DNA of 23,020 nucleotides from JANQKX01 sp039028695 (GTDB lineage Bacteria; Pseudomonadota; Alphaproteobacteria; Kiloniellales; Kiloniellaceae), in NCBI GenBank assembly GCA_039028695.1, contig JBCCHN010000079.1, positions 1 to 23,020 of the forward strand, in the 5' to 3' direction. The number at the start of each line of letters is the position of its first letter. The stretch's first letter is position 1. This document shows positions 1 through 7,763 of the stretch, in pieces. Under the pieces are notes generated by a model, which was not told the DNA's origin, made no database searches, and saw only the letters and a list, made by a program, of their open reading frames with translations. The position numbers and the translations under genes are program-made.

Positions 1-422
1 AACCGTTGCTGCCTGCTAGCGGCTAACCCCTGGCCAGATAACTGTGCGGCAGCTGCTTGCCTCCAAACTTCCACCCTACTCCCTGAGGATGTCTTACAAG
101 GGGTGTCTTACTGGGGCTGTGTTACTTCTCGCGCAAAAAAGCCGGCGGGTCCGCTCGACCAAAAGGGGATTTCTGGACATCTCTGGGGCGAAACATTCGA
201 AACCACTGTCCATTCTAATAAGCCGGAAGAGCCTATCAATCTGCTTTCGTGGATAGGTTCGCAAGAGCGGACAAGAAAGGAATTGGCATGCTCTGGATGC
301 GCAGCAATTACATGTCGCCAAAAAGGCATTTCCCGTGGAAGCGTAACGGGCTTGAAAACCGTAAAGAAACACTCAAATTTATAGTTAACTCCTAAATACT
401 TATAGCCCACGGGACAAAGCCA
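1..422. other. Region without a convincing gene upstream of csgF-like gene
   Basis: All open frames here are short, overlap each other on both strands, and give compositions unlike known proteins, so I call no gene. No csgE, csgG or csgA/B coding sequence is visible to the left of the csgF-like gene. The only structured element I see is a run of three 14-bp direct repeats near 90-131, described separately. A promoter for the csgF-like gene should lie in the AT-richer stretch around 370-410, but I cannot place -35/-10 boxes with confidence. Confidence 0.5.
90..131. repeat. Three 14-bp tandem direct repeats (iteron-like)
   Basis: Three head-to-tail units start at 90, 104 and 118: TGTCTTACAAGGGG, TGTCTTACTGGGGC and TGTGTTACTTCTCG. 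The first 8 bases are identical in units 1 and 2 and differ by one base in unit 3; the second halves share a G-run only in units 1 and 2. The even 14-bp period suggests either repeated binding sites for a regulator or a minor slippage repeat. The array is about 290 bp upstream of the csgF-like start, so a regulatory link is only a guess. Confidence 0.45.
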
Positions 423-881
423 ATGTCGCAAGGTAAGCCTTCAATCGGACGATTTTTCGCACCGGTCACATTTGTCGCCATTCTGACGATTCTTGGGTCG
501 GGAACTGTGGGTGCGAGCGAGCTGGTGTACAAACCCATTAATCCGGCGTTTGGCGGCAACCCGTTCAACGCGGCCTATCTGCTCGGAACGGCGGACAGAC
601 AGAACAAGTTCGACAATCGGGCTTATGGCCAGTCCGCTCGGTCCAGCGTCAATTCAGCGACGGCGAATTCCCTCACGCGCAGCCTCGAAAGTCGCCTCGG
701 TACCCCCTTGGCGGCACAAGCGACGAATAAAATCCTTGGGGAAAGCTTCCGGGATAGCGGCAAGTTTGTTGCTGGCGACCAGACGATCACCTATCTGCAT
801 GGTGTCGAGAACATTCTGGTCCAGGTCCAGAATAACGCGACCGGCGAAGTGACGGATTTTTCGGTCCCTGCTACTCGGTAG
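423..881 (+). CDS. csgF: CsgF-like curli assembly factor (orphan)
   Basis: The 152-residue product has a short positively charged N-terminus, a hydrophobic segment and an Ala-rich cleavage region near residues 25-32, fitting a Sec signal peptide. The mature N-terminus contains the CsgF hallmark: a hydrophobic start (LVYKPINPAFGGNPFNAAYL) with the NPxFGGNP motif and a following A-Y-L-L. In E. coli this part of CsgF plugs into the outer-membrane secretion pore CsgG, while the rest anchors the CsgB nucleator at the surface. A QN-rich middle and a C-terminal beta-type segment (TYLHGVENILVQVQ) also fit the family, and the length is close to the roughly 138 residues of the E. coli protein. I see no csgE, csgG, csgA or csgB in the window, so this copy is isolated or at the edge of a locus lying to the left. 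The start is supported by the signal peptide; the ribosome binding site is weak (GGGAC). Confidence 0.85.
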   Translation: MSQGKPSIGRFFAPVTFVAILTILGSGTVGASELVYKPINPAFGGNPFNAAYLLGTADRQNKFDNRAYGQSARSSVNSATANSLTRSLESRLGTPLAAQATNKILGESFRDSGKFVAGDQTITYLHGVENILVQVQNNATGEVTDFSVPATR

Positions 882-895
882 TGTTTCGACCTTGT

Positions 896-913
896 TGGCG
901 CCATCTTGCGCCA
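896..913 (+). terminator. Possible weak terminator hairpin after csgF-like gene
   Basis: A perfect 6-bp GC-rich stem (TGGCGC at 896-901 with GCGCCA at 908-913, 6-nt loop) begins 14 bases after the stop codon of the csgF-like gene. No clear T-run follows, so intrinsic termination is uncertain. The position directly after an apparently monocistronic gene is the main support. Confidence 0.35.
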
Positions 914-1650
914 CTTAGGTCTCATTGTCATTCCAACAGTGTGGGCCAGGATGACGTCAAGGCCATCCGTCGGCCATTCTGAGCTATTTTGGATAGGTGC
1001 GTCTATAAATCGGGACCTTAGGTGTTGGTCCGATCATCGAATAGGTGAGCCACGGAGCCGAAAAGATTAGTGCGGTCTCGGGCATGGGTCGGCGAAAAGG
1101 TGGCGTGGTCGACAGCCTGGAATGCGGTCCGCTCTTTAGCGTTTGGCTTAATATCCTCTCCCGAGAGTTGCTCAGAGAGAAGGCTTCTTCGAAAACCTAT
1201 CCGAACCATTGATTCGCGTTACCTGGCGGGTTGGGCATCCTAGATCATTGGGTAAAGAATGTGGTTCTGGTAAATCCGATTTCCCAGACAAATCGCTTTA
1301 TTTCAGCCGCGCCAATTTCAACCGATAACCTATTTAATATTGGGTAGGGCTGCTAGAAGGTGGGCGGAGTGGGGCAAGAATCAACTGGCACCGCCTGTTT
1401 GCGACCCGACCGGTGTTGCCTTTCAGGCTCCGGATTTTTCTTTCAATTTCACCGACATGCCGGCTTTAAAATTAGAAAAATCTCATATTGCGGCAGTGGC
1501 CGGTTGGGTCAAATGCTCGAATGGCCTGTAGGTTAAATCCTTTGTATTGGGTTGAGTGAAATTCAATTCTCTGGCACCTTTACGGCGCGAAAAGCTCCCA
1601 ACAGGTGATCGCGCTATAACAATCAATCGAATTGGACTGGGAGAAAATCT
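914..1650. other. Long intergenic region upstream of the peptide ABC operon
   Basis: About 740 bp hold no open frame that I can relate to a protein family. Two short frames (minus strand 1018-1209, plus strand 1340-1531, 63 codons each) lack ribosome binding sites I trust and have no recognisable motifs. The region must carry the promoter of the ABC operon starting at 1651. An AT-richer stretch at about 1530-1570 is the likeliest place. A GG-N10-GC pair at 1573-1586 resembles a sigma-54 spacing but lacks the conserved T residues at the -12 element, so I do not call it. Confidence 0.45.
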
Positions 1651-3246
1651 GTGAAACTTAAATCTTTGATCGGCAGTATCGCCGTTGCCACGTCTCTCGT
1701 GGTCGCCAGCATTGCCGCACAAGCTCAAAATTCCGGTGGTACGCTGGTCATGCTTGTTCAGCCCGAGCCGCCGTCCTTGGCCTCTTATCTCTCGACCTCC
1801 GGCCCCATTGGCCTTATGGCCCCGAAAATTTACGACGGCCTGCTCGATTACGATAAGGAGCTAAATGGTGTTCCCTCTCTCGCGGAGAGCTGGGAGGTAA
1901 GCGAGGACGGCAAGACCGTCACCTTCAATCTTCGCAAGGATGTGAAGTGGCATGACGGTGAGCCCTTCACCTCTGCCGATGTGCAATTCACCGTCATGGA
2001 AGTTCTAAAAAAGGTGCACCCGCGCGGGCCGAACTCCTTTAAAGAGGTAACTGAAATCGAAACGCCGGACGAGCACACGGCGATTTTTCGCTTGGCGAAC
2101 CCCGCCCCTTATATGATGCGGTCCCTGGGGTCATATGAATCTCCCATGGTTCCCAAGCACCTGCTTGAGGGCCAAGACGTCAAAAGCGCGGATATTGCGA
2201 ACAATCCTGTCGGAACGGGCCCCTTCAAGTTCGTCGAATGGAAGAAGGGCCAGTATATTCGCCTCGACAAGAACGAAGACTACTGGAAGGAAGGGCTACC
2301 CTATCTGGATCGCATTGTCGGTCGTTTTATTCCTGATGCCTCCACCCGGACCGCCGCTATGGAAAACGGCGAGGTTCATTATGGGGCCTATGGAGCCATT
2401 CCCAATGTGGACGTGGTGCGTTTGCGTGAGCTCGACAGCATCGGTGTGACTACGGATGGCTATGCCATGATCAACCCGGTATCCCTGATCGAGTTCAATA
2501 CCACCAAGCCGCCCTTTGACGATCCGGCGATCCGCAAGGCCATCTCCTTGGCCCTGGACCGTCAGTTCCTGATTGACAATATTTGGTTTGGCTATGGCAA
2601 GCCGGCAACCAGCGCCCTGTCGAGCAACTATGCCGCCACGGGCCTCTATGCGGAAGGCATGCCAAACTATCCTGCCACGGGTAGCACCGAAGCTGCGATC
2701 AAGGTTCTGGACGACGCCGGCATCACGCCGGATGAAAACGGTGTTCGCGCCACGGCGGTGCTCGATCTGATCCCCTATGGGGAAGATTGGCGCAGGGCCG
2801 GTGAATACATGAAGCAAGCCTTGGCGGATATCGGCATTGAGCTGGAGTTGCGCTACGAGGACGTTCCCACCTGGTTGAAGAGAGTCTATGCGGACTATGA
2901 CTTTGCCATGAACGTCAATTACTTCTACCAACTGCCCGATCCGGTGCTGGGTGTGCATCGTCACTATGGCACAGATCAAATTCGCCAAGGCACGCACTTT
3001 GTGAACTCCTCGCGCTATAGCAATCCGAAACTGGATGAGCTTTTGGCGAGTGGGGCACGGGAAGCCGATGCCTCGACGCGAAGTGCCATGTACAAGGAAA
3101 TTCAGGAAATTTTGGCGGAAGACATGCCCGTCGTAAATCTCTTCGAGATGAATTTCTTGACGGTTTATGACTCTAAACTGAAAGATCATGATCTCTCAGG
3201 GTTTGGAGCCTATGGATCGTTCGACCGTGCGTATTTTGATGAGTAA
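1651..3246 (+). CDS. ABC transporter periplasmic binding protein, peptide/nickel (SBP family 5)
   Basis: This 531-residue protein has the features of DppA/OppA-type solute-binding proteins. It has a Sec signal peptide (cleavage expected after AAQAQ near residue 25), an early segment with a YDGLLDYD motif, then LAESWEVSEDGKTVTFNLR and the VKWHDGEPFTSADV motif typical of the family. Later it carries the NPVGTGPFKF motif and a C-terminal lobe with the RYSNPKLDEL block. It would capture oligopeptides or a similar small solute in the periplasm and deliver it to the permeases encoded next. The start is a GTG at 1651, preceded by GGGAG at a suitable distance; it gives a clean signal peptide. The length is normal. 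The ligand cannot be told from sequence alone: family 5 includes binders of peptides, nickel, sugars, opines and glutathione. It is the first gene of a four-gene operon. Confidence 0.92.
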   Translation: MKLKSLIGSIAVATSLVVASIAAQAQNSGGTLVMLVQPEPPSLASYLSTSGPIGLMAPKIYDGLLDYDKELNGVPSLAESWEVSEDGKTVTFNLRKDVKWHDGEPFTSADVQFTVMEVLKKVHPRGPNSFKEVTEIETPDEHTAIFRLANPAPYMMRSLGSYESPMVPKHLLEGQDVKSADIANNPVGTGPFKFVEWKKGQYIRLDKNEDYWKEGLPYLDRIVGRFIPDASTRTAAMENGEVHYGAYGAIPNVDVVRLRELDSIGVTTDGYAMINPVSLIEFNTTKPPFDDPAIRKAISLALDRQFLIDNIWFGYGKPATSALSSNYAATGLYAEGMPNYPATGSTEAAIKVLDDAGITPDENGVRATAVLDLIPYGEDWRRAGEYMKQALADIGIELELRYEDVPTWLKRVYADYDFAMNVNYFYQLPDPVLGVHRHYGTDQIRQGTHFVNSSRYSNPKLDELLASGAREADASTRSAMYKEIQEILAEDMPVVNLFEMNFLTVYDSKLKDHDLSGFGAYGSFDRAYFDE

Positions 3247-3258
3247 CTTACGTCGCAA

Positions 3259-3286
3259 GGGTGCCGGTCGTAACCGGCCGGCACCC
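3259..3286 (+). promoter_or_regulatory. Strong hairpin between binding-protein and permease genes
   Basis: A perfect 9-bp, GC-rich inverted repeat (GGGTGCCGG at 3259-3267 and CCGGCACCC at 3278-3286, 10-nt loop) fills most of the 42-bp gap between the binding-protein stop and the permease start. It ends two bases before the permease ATG. No T-run follows, so it is not a classical terminator. Such intercistronic stem-loops commonly stabilise the upstream binding-protein mRNA and lower expression of the downstream membrane genes. Here the stem also occupies the space where a ribosome binding site for the permease should be. Confidence 0.7.
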
Positions 3287-3288
3287 GA

Positions 3289-4275
3289 ATGAGCCATACC
3301 GCAAAGCGCCTGCGATATGTCCTCAAGCGGCTTTTGCAGGCAGTACCGATTGTCCTGGCGATCATCGTTGTTAACTTTTTCCTACTGCAGTTGGCAGAGG
3401 GGGACGCCGTCGACGTGCTGGCCGGCGAGGCGGGATCCGCCACGCCGGAATATATGGCCGAGCTGCGAAAGAAGTTCGGCCTCGACCAGCCGCTGCCGGT
3501 TCAACTTGCTGTTTATCTAAAAAACGTTCTCGCCTTTGATTTGGGATACTCTTTCCGGCATGAAATGCCAGTTTTGGAATTGGTGCTGGACCGCTTCATC
3601 CCGACCTTGCTCTTGATGGTCAGCACGATCTTTCTCGCTGTCGGTGTCGGCATTATATTGGGATTGCTAGCCGCCACCGGCCTGAACACCTGGCGGGACA
3701 CGTTAATCTCCGTCTTTGCCCTGGTGACCTATGCCACGCCGCTTTTCTGGGTTGGGCTGATGTTCATCGTGGTCTTGTCCCTCAACTTCGGCTGGTTCCC
3801 CACCAGCGGCATGGAAAACATCGCGGCCTTTCATGAAGGTTGGGACAGGGTTTGGGATATCGCCCATCATTTGGTTTTGCCCACCGTTACGCTGTCGCTT
3901 TTCTATCTGGCGCTCTATACCCGTCTAATGCGTGCTTCCATGTTGGAACAGGCCGGCATGGATTATGTGACGACGGCCCGCGCCAAGGGCCTGACCGAGC
4001 GCCGCATCATGTTTGTCCACGTCTTGCGCAATGCCTTGTTGCCCGTGGTGACCATGGCGGGCGTTCAGGTGGGCGCCTTGATCGGCGGTTCGGTGATTGT
4101 CGAATCCGTTTTTGCCTGGCCGGGGCTGGGCATGCTTGCCTTCGAGGCTCTTTTCTCCCGGGATCTCAATCTTCTGTTGGGCATATTTCTTTTGTCGGCT
4201 TTGCTGGTGGTTTCGGTAAACTTGATTATCGACATCATCTATTCCTGGCTCGACCCCCGCATTGAGGTGAGTTGA
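3289..4275 (+). CDS. ABC transporter permease, peptide/nickel (DppB type)
   Basis: This 328-residue inner-membrane protein follows the DppB/OppB plan. It has a basic N-terminus (KRLRYVLKRLLQAVP) leading into a first membrane helix, a periplasmic stretch ending with the KKFGLDQPLPVQ motif and the LGYSFR motif, then five further hydrophobic helices. The cytoplasmic EAA-type coupling loop (DYVTTARAKGLTERRI...VLRNALLPV) contacts the ATPase. It pairs with the next gene's product to form the channel. The ATG at 3289 is the only sensible start, but it has no visible Shine-Dalgarno sequence because a stable hairpin lies immediately upstream. The stop TGA overlaps the next ATG by one base. Confidence 0.92.
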   Translation: MSHTAKRLRYVLKRLLQAVPIVLAIIVVNFFLLQLAEGDAVDVLAGEAGSATPEYMAELRKKFGLDQPLPVQLAVYLKNVLAFDLGYSFRHEMPVLELVLDRFIPTLLLMVSTIFLAVGVGIILGLLAATGLNTWRDTLISVFALVTYATPLFWVGLMFIVVLSLNFGWFPTSGMENIAAFHEGWDRVWDIAHHLVLPTVTLSLFYLALYTRLMRASMLEQAGMDYVTTARAKGLTERRIMFVHVLRNALLPVVTMAGVQVGALIGGSVIVESVFAWPGLGMLAFEALFSRDLNLLLGIFLLSALLVVSVNLIIDIIYSWLDPRIEVS

Positions 4276-5108
4276 TGGCTAACTTCTGGCGGCTTTTTCG
4301 ACGTAATCGTTCCGCAGTTGCCGGTCTGGCCATTCTGGTCATGGTGATCTTGATGGCGGCGACGGCCCAGCTCCTCTATCCGGCGGATCCTTTTAGCTTG
4401 GCGGGCGCCTCCATGCAGCCGCCGGGCGAGGGGGGCTTTTTGCTTGGCAGCGACAGCCTCGGGCGCGACGTGGCAGCGGGCATCGCCCATGGCGCCAAAA
4501 CCTCCCTTCTGATCGGCTTGTTGGCCACCATTGTGGCGGTTGGCTTCGGCACCGTCATGGGTGCCTTGGCGGGTTATTATGGTGGTTGGATTGACGATCT
4601 TTTGATGCGCACAACCGAGATGTTCCAAACCATCCCGTCCTTTGTTTTTGCTATCTTGTTGGTGGCGATTATGAAGCCGTCGATCCATAGCATTGTGATC
4701 GCCATCGCCGTGGTCTCTTGGCCGGCCGTGGCCCGCCTTGTCCGTGGTGAGTTCCTGTCCCTTAAAAACCGGGAGTTCGTTCAGGCCTGTCATACCCTTG
4801 GCATGAGTGATGCCAAAGTCATCCTGGGCGAGATCCTGCCTAATTGTTTGTCACCCATTATCGTAATCGGCTCCTTGATGGTGGCGACCGCGATCTTGAT
4901 TGAAAGCGGATTGGCATTCTTGGGATTGGGCGACCCTAATATCATGAGCTGGGGTTTCCAGATTGGTGCGGGTCGAACCCTGCTGCGGTCGGCCTGGTGG
5001 GTTTGTACTTTTCCCGGTATTGCTATCTTGGTGACGGTGCTTGCCATTAACCTGGTCGGTGAGGGCCTGAACGATGCGCTTAATCCCCGACTGCGGGAAC
5101 GCCAATGA
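4275..5108 (+). CDS. ABC transporter permease, peptide/nickel (DppC type)
   Basis: The product (about 277 residues) matches the DppC/OppC plan: a short N-terminal cytoplasmic segment (FRRNRSAVAGLAIL), the first membrane helix, a periplasmic region with the LLGSDSLGRDVAAGIAHGAK block characteristic of this subfamily, and further helices. The EAA coupling loop reads FVQACHTLGMSDAKVI...ILPNCLSPI, and the protein ends with a PRLRER-type tail. I prefer the ATG at 4275 over a TTG one codon earlier, because it forms a TGATG stop/start overlap with the preceding permease, implying translational coupling. The 3' end overlaps the ATPase start as ATGA. Confidence 0.92.
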   Translation: MANFWRLFRRNRSAVAGLAILVMVILMAATAQLLYPADPFSLAGASMQPPGEGGFLLGSDSLGRDVAAGIAHGAKTSLLIGLLATIVAVGFGTVMGALAGYYGGWIDDLLMRTTEMFQTIPSFVFAILLVAIMKPSIHSIVIAIAVVSWPAVARLVRGEFLSLKNREFVQACHTLGMSDAKVILGEILPNCLSPIIVIGSLMVATAILIESGLAFLGLGDPNIMSWGFQIGAGRTLLRSAWWVCTFPGIAILVTVLAINLVGEGLNDALNPRLRERQ

Positions 5109-6724
5109 GCGAGTCTTTGCTAGAAATACGTAATCTGCACATTTGCTTACCCGAAGGATCCGAGCGGCCTTACGCGGTCGAGGCAGCCGATCTGGATCTT
5201 GCACCGAATGAAATCCTCTGCATCGTTGGGGAAAGCGGCTCGGGCAAGTCCCTGACCGCCCGGGCCGTTATGGGCCTCCTGCCCAAGCCCCATGTGCGGG
5301 TTGTCGATGGCAGCATTCGTTTGGCCGGCGAAGACGTCAATCAAGTCTCGGAAGCACGGCTCCGCGAAATCCGCGGGAGCGAAGTCTCCATGATTTTTCA
5401 AGAGCCTATGACGGCACTGAACCCGGTCATGACCATCGGAGATCAGATTGACGAGGTTTTTCGCTTTCACGAATCCATGACCCGAAAGGACCGGCGTTCC
5501 CGGGCGTTGGACCTACTCGCGGATGTGCACCTGCCGGATCCGGACCAAATTGTGCGTTCCTACCCCCACGAACTATCAGGGGGCCAGCGGCAGAGGGCGA
5601 TGATCGCCATGGCCCTGGCGTTGGATCCCAAGATCCTCATTGCGGACGAGCCCACCACGGCATTGGATGTCACCACCCAAGCCCAGATCCTCAAGTTGAT
5701 TAAGGAGATGCAGGCCGCCCACAATACCGGTGTCCTATTCATCACCCATGACTTTGGTGTCGTGGCCGATGTGGCCGATCGGGTGGCCGTCATGCAGCAG
5801 GGCTCTGTTGTCGAAACCGGTACCGCCGACGAAGTTTTGAACGCGCCCAAGCACCCCTACACTCAGGCGCTCATCGCCGCCGTCCCCAGTCTGGCGCCGC
5901 GGCCGCCACGGGATCAGTCGGCCGAACCCGCGCTGCAGGTCAAGGGCCTGAACAAGGTCTTCCGCAGTGGCGGCGGGTTTCTCGGGTTCGGCGGGGGTGG
6001 GCGAACCGTTCAAGCGGCCAAGGACGTGACCTTGGACCTTAAGCGCGGTGAGACCTTGGGCATCGTGGGCGAAAGCGGCTCGGGAAAGTCCACGGTCGCG
6101 CGCTGTATTGTGCGGCTCATCGATGCCGACGATGGCCAAATTCTGTTGAACGGGACGGACCTCCGGCCCCTGAACCGCGCGGAAATGCGGCCCCACCGCG
6201 CCAGTATCCAGATGGTGTTCCAGGACCCTTTCGCCTCTCTTAACCCGCGCACTCGGGTGGGCAAGATCATCGCCCAAGGTCCCCTGCTGCGGGGCACGCC
6301 GCTTGCCGAAGCACAAGAACGTGCTAGGGAGTTGCTGTCTATCGTCGGGCTGGACGAGCGCGCGTATGATCGCTTTCCTCACGAGTTTTCCGGTGGCCAG
6401 CGCCAGCGCATCGGCATTGCTCGGGCCTTGGCGCTGAACCCAGAGGTATTGGTGGCCGACGAACCCGTCTCGGCCTTGGATGTTTCCATTCAAGCGCAGA
6501 TTCTGCTTTTGCTCGATGAGATCCGCGAAAAGATGCACCTCTCGATGATTTTCATCACCCACGATCTTCGCGTCGCCGCGCAGGTCTGCGACCGCATTGC
6601 CGTGATGCGCTATGGCGAGATCGTCGAGACCGGCGCCACCGCTGAGATCTTCGCCGATCCCCAGGCGCCCTATACCAAGGACCTTCTGGCGGCGGTTCCT
6701 GGCCAAAACTGGCGCGCTGCGTGA
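5105..6724 (+). CDS. Fused dual-ATPase of peptide/nickel ABC transporter (DppD-DppF fusion)
   Basis: This 539-residue polypeptide contains two complete ABC ATPase domains in tandem. The first half has a Walker A GESGSGKS near residue 41, the signature LSGGQRQR, and Walker B ILIADEPTTALD. The second half repeats this with GESGSGKST, FSGGQRQR and VLVADEPVSALD, each followed by a switch histidine (ITHD). Each half ends with the oligopeptide-transporter C-terminal motif (HPYTQAL, and APYTKDL followed by AAVPG). Separate DppD and DppF subunits are therefore replaced by one chain, as in YejF or GsiA. A Gly-rich insert (residues near 295-303) lies just before the second domain's conserved core. It energises import through the two permeases encoded upstream. 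The start overlaps the permease stop (ATGA). Confidence 0.94.
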   Translation: MSESLLEIRNLHICLPEGSERPYAVEAADLDLAPNEILCIVGESGSGKSLTARAVMGLLPKPHVRVVDGSIRLAGEDVNQVSEARLREIRGSEVSMIFQEPMTALNPVMTIGDQIDEVFRFHESMTRKDRRSRALDLLADVHLPDPDQIVRSYPHELSGGQRQRAMIAMALALDPKILIADEPTTALDVTTQAQILKLIKEMQAAHNTGVLFITHDFGVVADVADRVAVMQQGSVVETGTADEVLNAPKHPYTQALIAAVPSLAPRPPRDQSAEPALQVKGLNKVFRSGGGFLGFGGGGRTVQAAKDVTLDLKRGETLGIVGESGSGKSTVARCIVRLIDADDGQILLNGTDLRPLNRAEMRPHRASIQMVFQDPFASLNPRTRVGKIIAQGPLLRGTPLAEAQERARELLSIVGLDERAYDRFPHEFSGGQRQRIGIARALALNPEVLVADEPVSALDVSIQAQILLLLDEIREKMHLSMIFITHDLRVAAQVCDRIAVMRYGEIVETGATAEIFADPQAPYTKDLLAAVPGQNWRAA

Positions 6725-6825
6725 TGGTCTTTTAGGTCCCCGCCGAAATAACTTGTTTTTGTAGTCGTGCGAACGGGCCGGATTTGGCGATCGCAGATGA
6801 GTGTTTCGTGCTATCGGAAAGCGCC

Positions 6826-7212
6826 TTAGTCCTTCACCAAGCGCCCTTCCTTCACAAAAAGGGTTCTGACCTCCGGGCGCGCGCCGTCGGGGATTTCCGA
6901 GGAGGCGGGCTCGACCACCAGGGGGCCGGAAAACCAATCGGCCGCAATTTCGTCCTTGACCCCAAAGAGCTCGGAAAGACCGGTGTATTCCCCGTCTTGC
7001 CAGCCAAACACGCCGGTTAGCCAGAGCATTTCCTCTCTAATTTCCCAGCGGCCGACGTAACCTCTTTCGCATTTCGGGGTCTTGCGATCGAAAACCAGTG
7101 GGGTGTCCTGCTGGCGCAACCAGGGCAACAGGGGCGTGGTGTAAAGTGTATGCAGAACTCCGTCGATATGAATGATCTCAGGTAGCTGCTCCAATTCCGC
7201 ATTCTGCGCCAT
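6826..7212 (-). CDS. Conserved hypothetical protein, about 128 residues
   Basis: I do not recognise a named function. The protein opens with a beta-rich start (LPEIIHIDGVLHTLYTTPL) and has a middle block (CERGYVGRWEIREEMLWLTGVFGW) and a later DWFSGPL motif. This pattern recurs in small uncharacterised bacterial proteins as I remember them. No signal peptide or membrane segment is visible, so it should be cytosolic. I start it at the ATG at 7212 because a GGAGG Shine-Dalgarno sits five bases upstream; an in-frame TTG at 7227 would overlap that site. It is convergent with the peptide ABC operon (about 100 bp between stops, no clear terminator) and divergent from the PucR-type regulator. Its relation to either operon is unknown. 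Confidence 0.7.
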   Translation of the reverse strand: MAQNAELEQLPEIIHIDGVLHTLYTTPLLPWLRQQDTPLVFDRKTPKCERGYVGRWEIREEMLWLTGVFGWQDGEYTGLSELFGVKDEIAADWFSGPLVVEPASSEIPDGARPEVRTLFVKEGRLVKD

Positions 7213-7763
7213 GGGATCCTCCGCCAATTGTGCGCTAAAAGACTATCAACAGATCTGCATTCAATCCAGCCATGTTCCCGCGGGAATGGGCGTCCCTGGG
7301 GAGCAGCCGATTAACGCCGAAGTTGGGTTTCAAGCTGTGCCGGCCGTGTTGAACGAATTTCTATAGCTGACATCGGCTTTTCGGGTTTCAGTGGTGCCCT
7401 GACGCATGGTGGCACCTAAGAGGAGCTACAGCAAAATATAGCTGAGACAAGTGTAAAGGTCGGCACACGGTCTTTCAGACAAGCTTCTTGCGCGCAGATT
7501 AGTGATTTGCATTGTTAACAGGGAGGTATCCAAAGAAATTGCCTAAAAACCTTTCCTGATCGCCCTGAGGGCCAAGAAAATGTAGTTTAACTTAGTTAGC
7601 GCGATGCGGTTTTATTTCGGACAAAATATTGCCGCCTGAAAAGCGACTTTTCAACAGCCTCGGCCATGTGCGGACCGTTACGCTAAGTGTCCGGATCTCG
7701 CCTTGCAACACCAGTCGTTGGTTTGATAGGTGTAAAAACGATCAGGAGACTGCGGAGAGCGTT
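7213..7763. other. Intergenic region between divergent genes; promoters expected
   Basis: Roughly 550 bp separate the minus-strand small gene from the chosen start of the regulator gene. I see no additional gene. An interrupted inverted repeat, GGTGCC at 7393-7398 with GGCACC at 7411-7416, could be an operator or a weak hairpin. The stretch at about 7575-7630 is AT-richer and may contain the regulator promoter. The plus-strand frame is open from a TTG at 7629 but its first 45 codons have no Shine-Dalgarno and no recognisable domain. Confidence 0.45.

Noticed and set aside
1018..1209. 63-codon minus-strand open frame in the long intergenic region
   Set aside because: No recognisable motif, no clear ribosome binding site, and open frames of this length are common by chance here.
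1572..1587. Sigma-54-like -24/-12 promoter (GG-N10-GC) upstream of the peptide ABC operon
   Set aside because: Spacing fits and the -24 side reads TGGCAC, but the -12 side lacks the usual TTGC and no enhancer-binding regulator is encoded nearby; such pairs occur by chance in GC-rich DNA.
2296..3189. Long minus-strand open frame (297 codons) opposite the binding-protein gene
   Set aside because: It lies wholly antisense to a gene with strong family motifs and its translation has no recognisable family text; a codon-bias shadow.
5735..6937. 400-codon minus-strand open frame opposite the ATPase gene
   Set aside because: Antisense to two clear ABC ATPase domains, with low-complexity Arg/Gly-rich translation typical of shadow frames.
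7629..7763. N-terminal extension of the PucR-type regulator from TTG 7629
   Set aside because: No Shine-Dalgarno at 7629 and no domain in the 45 extra residues; TTG 7764 has GGAG at good spacing and starts next to the GAF domain. Not excluded outright.
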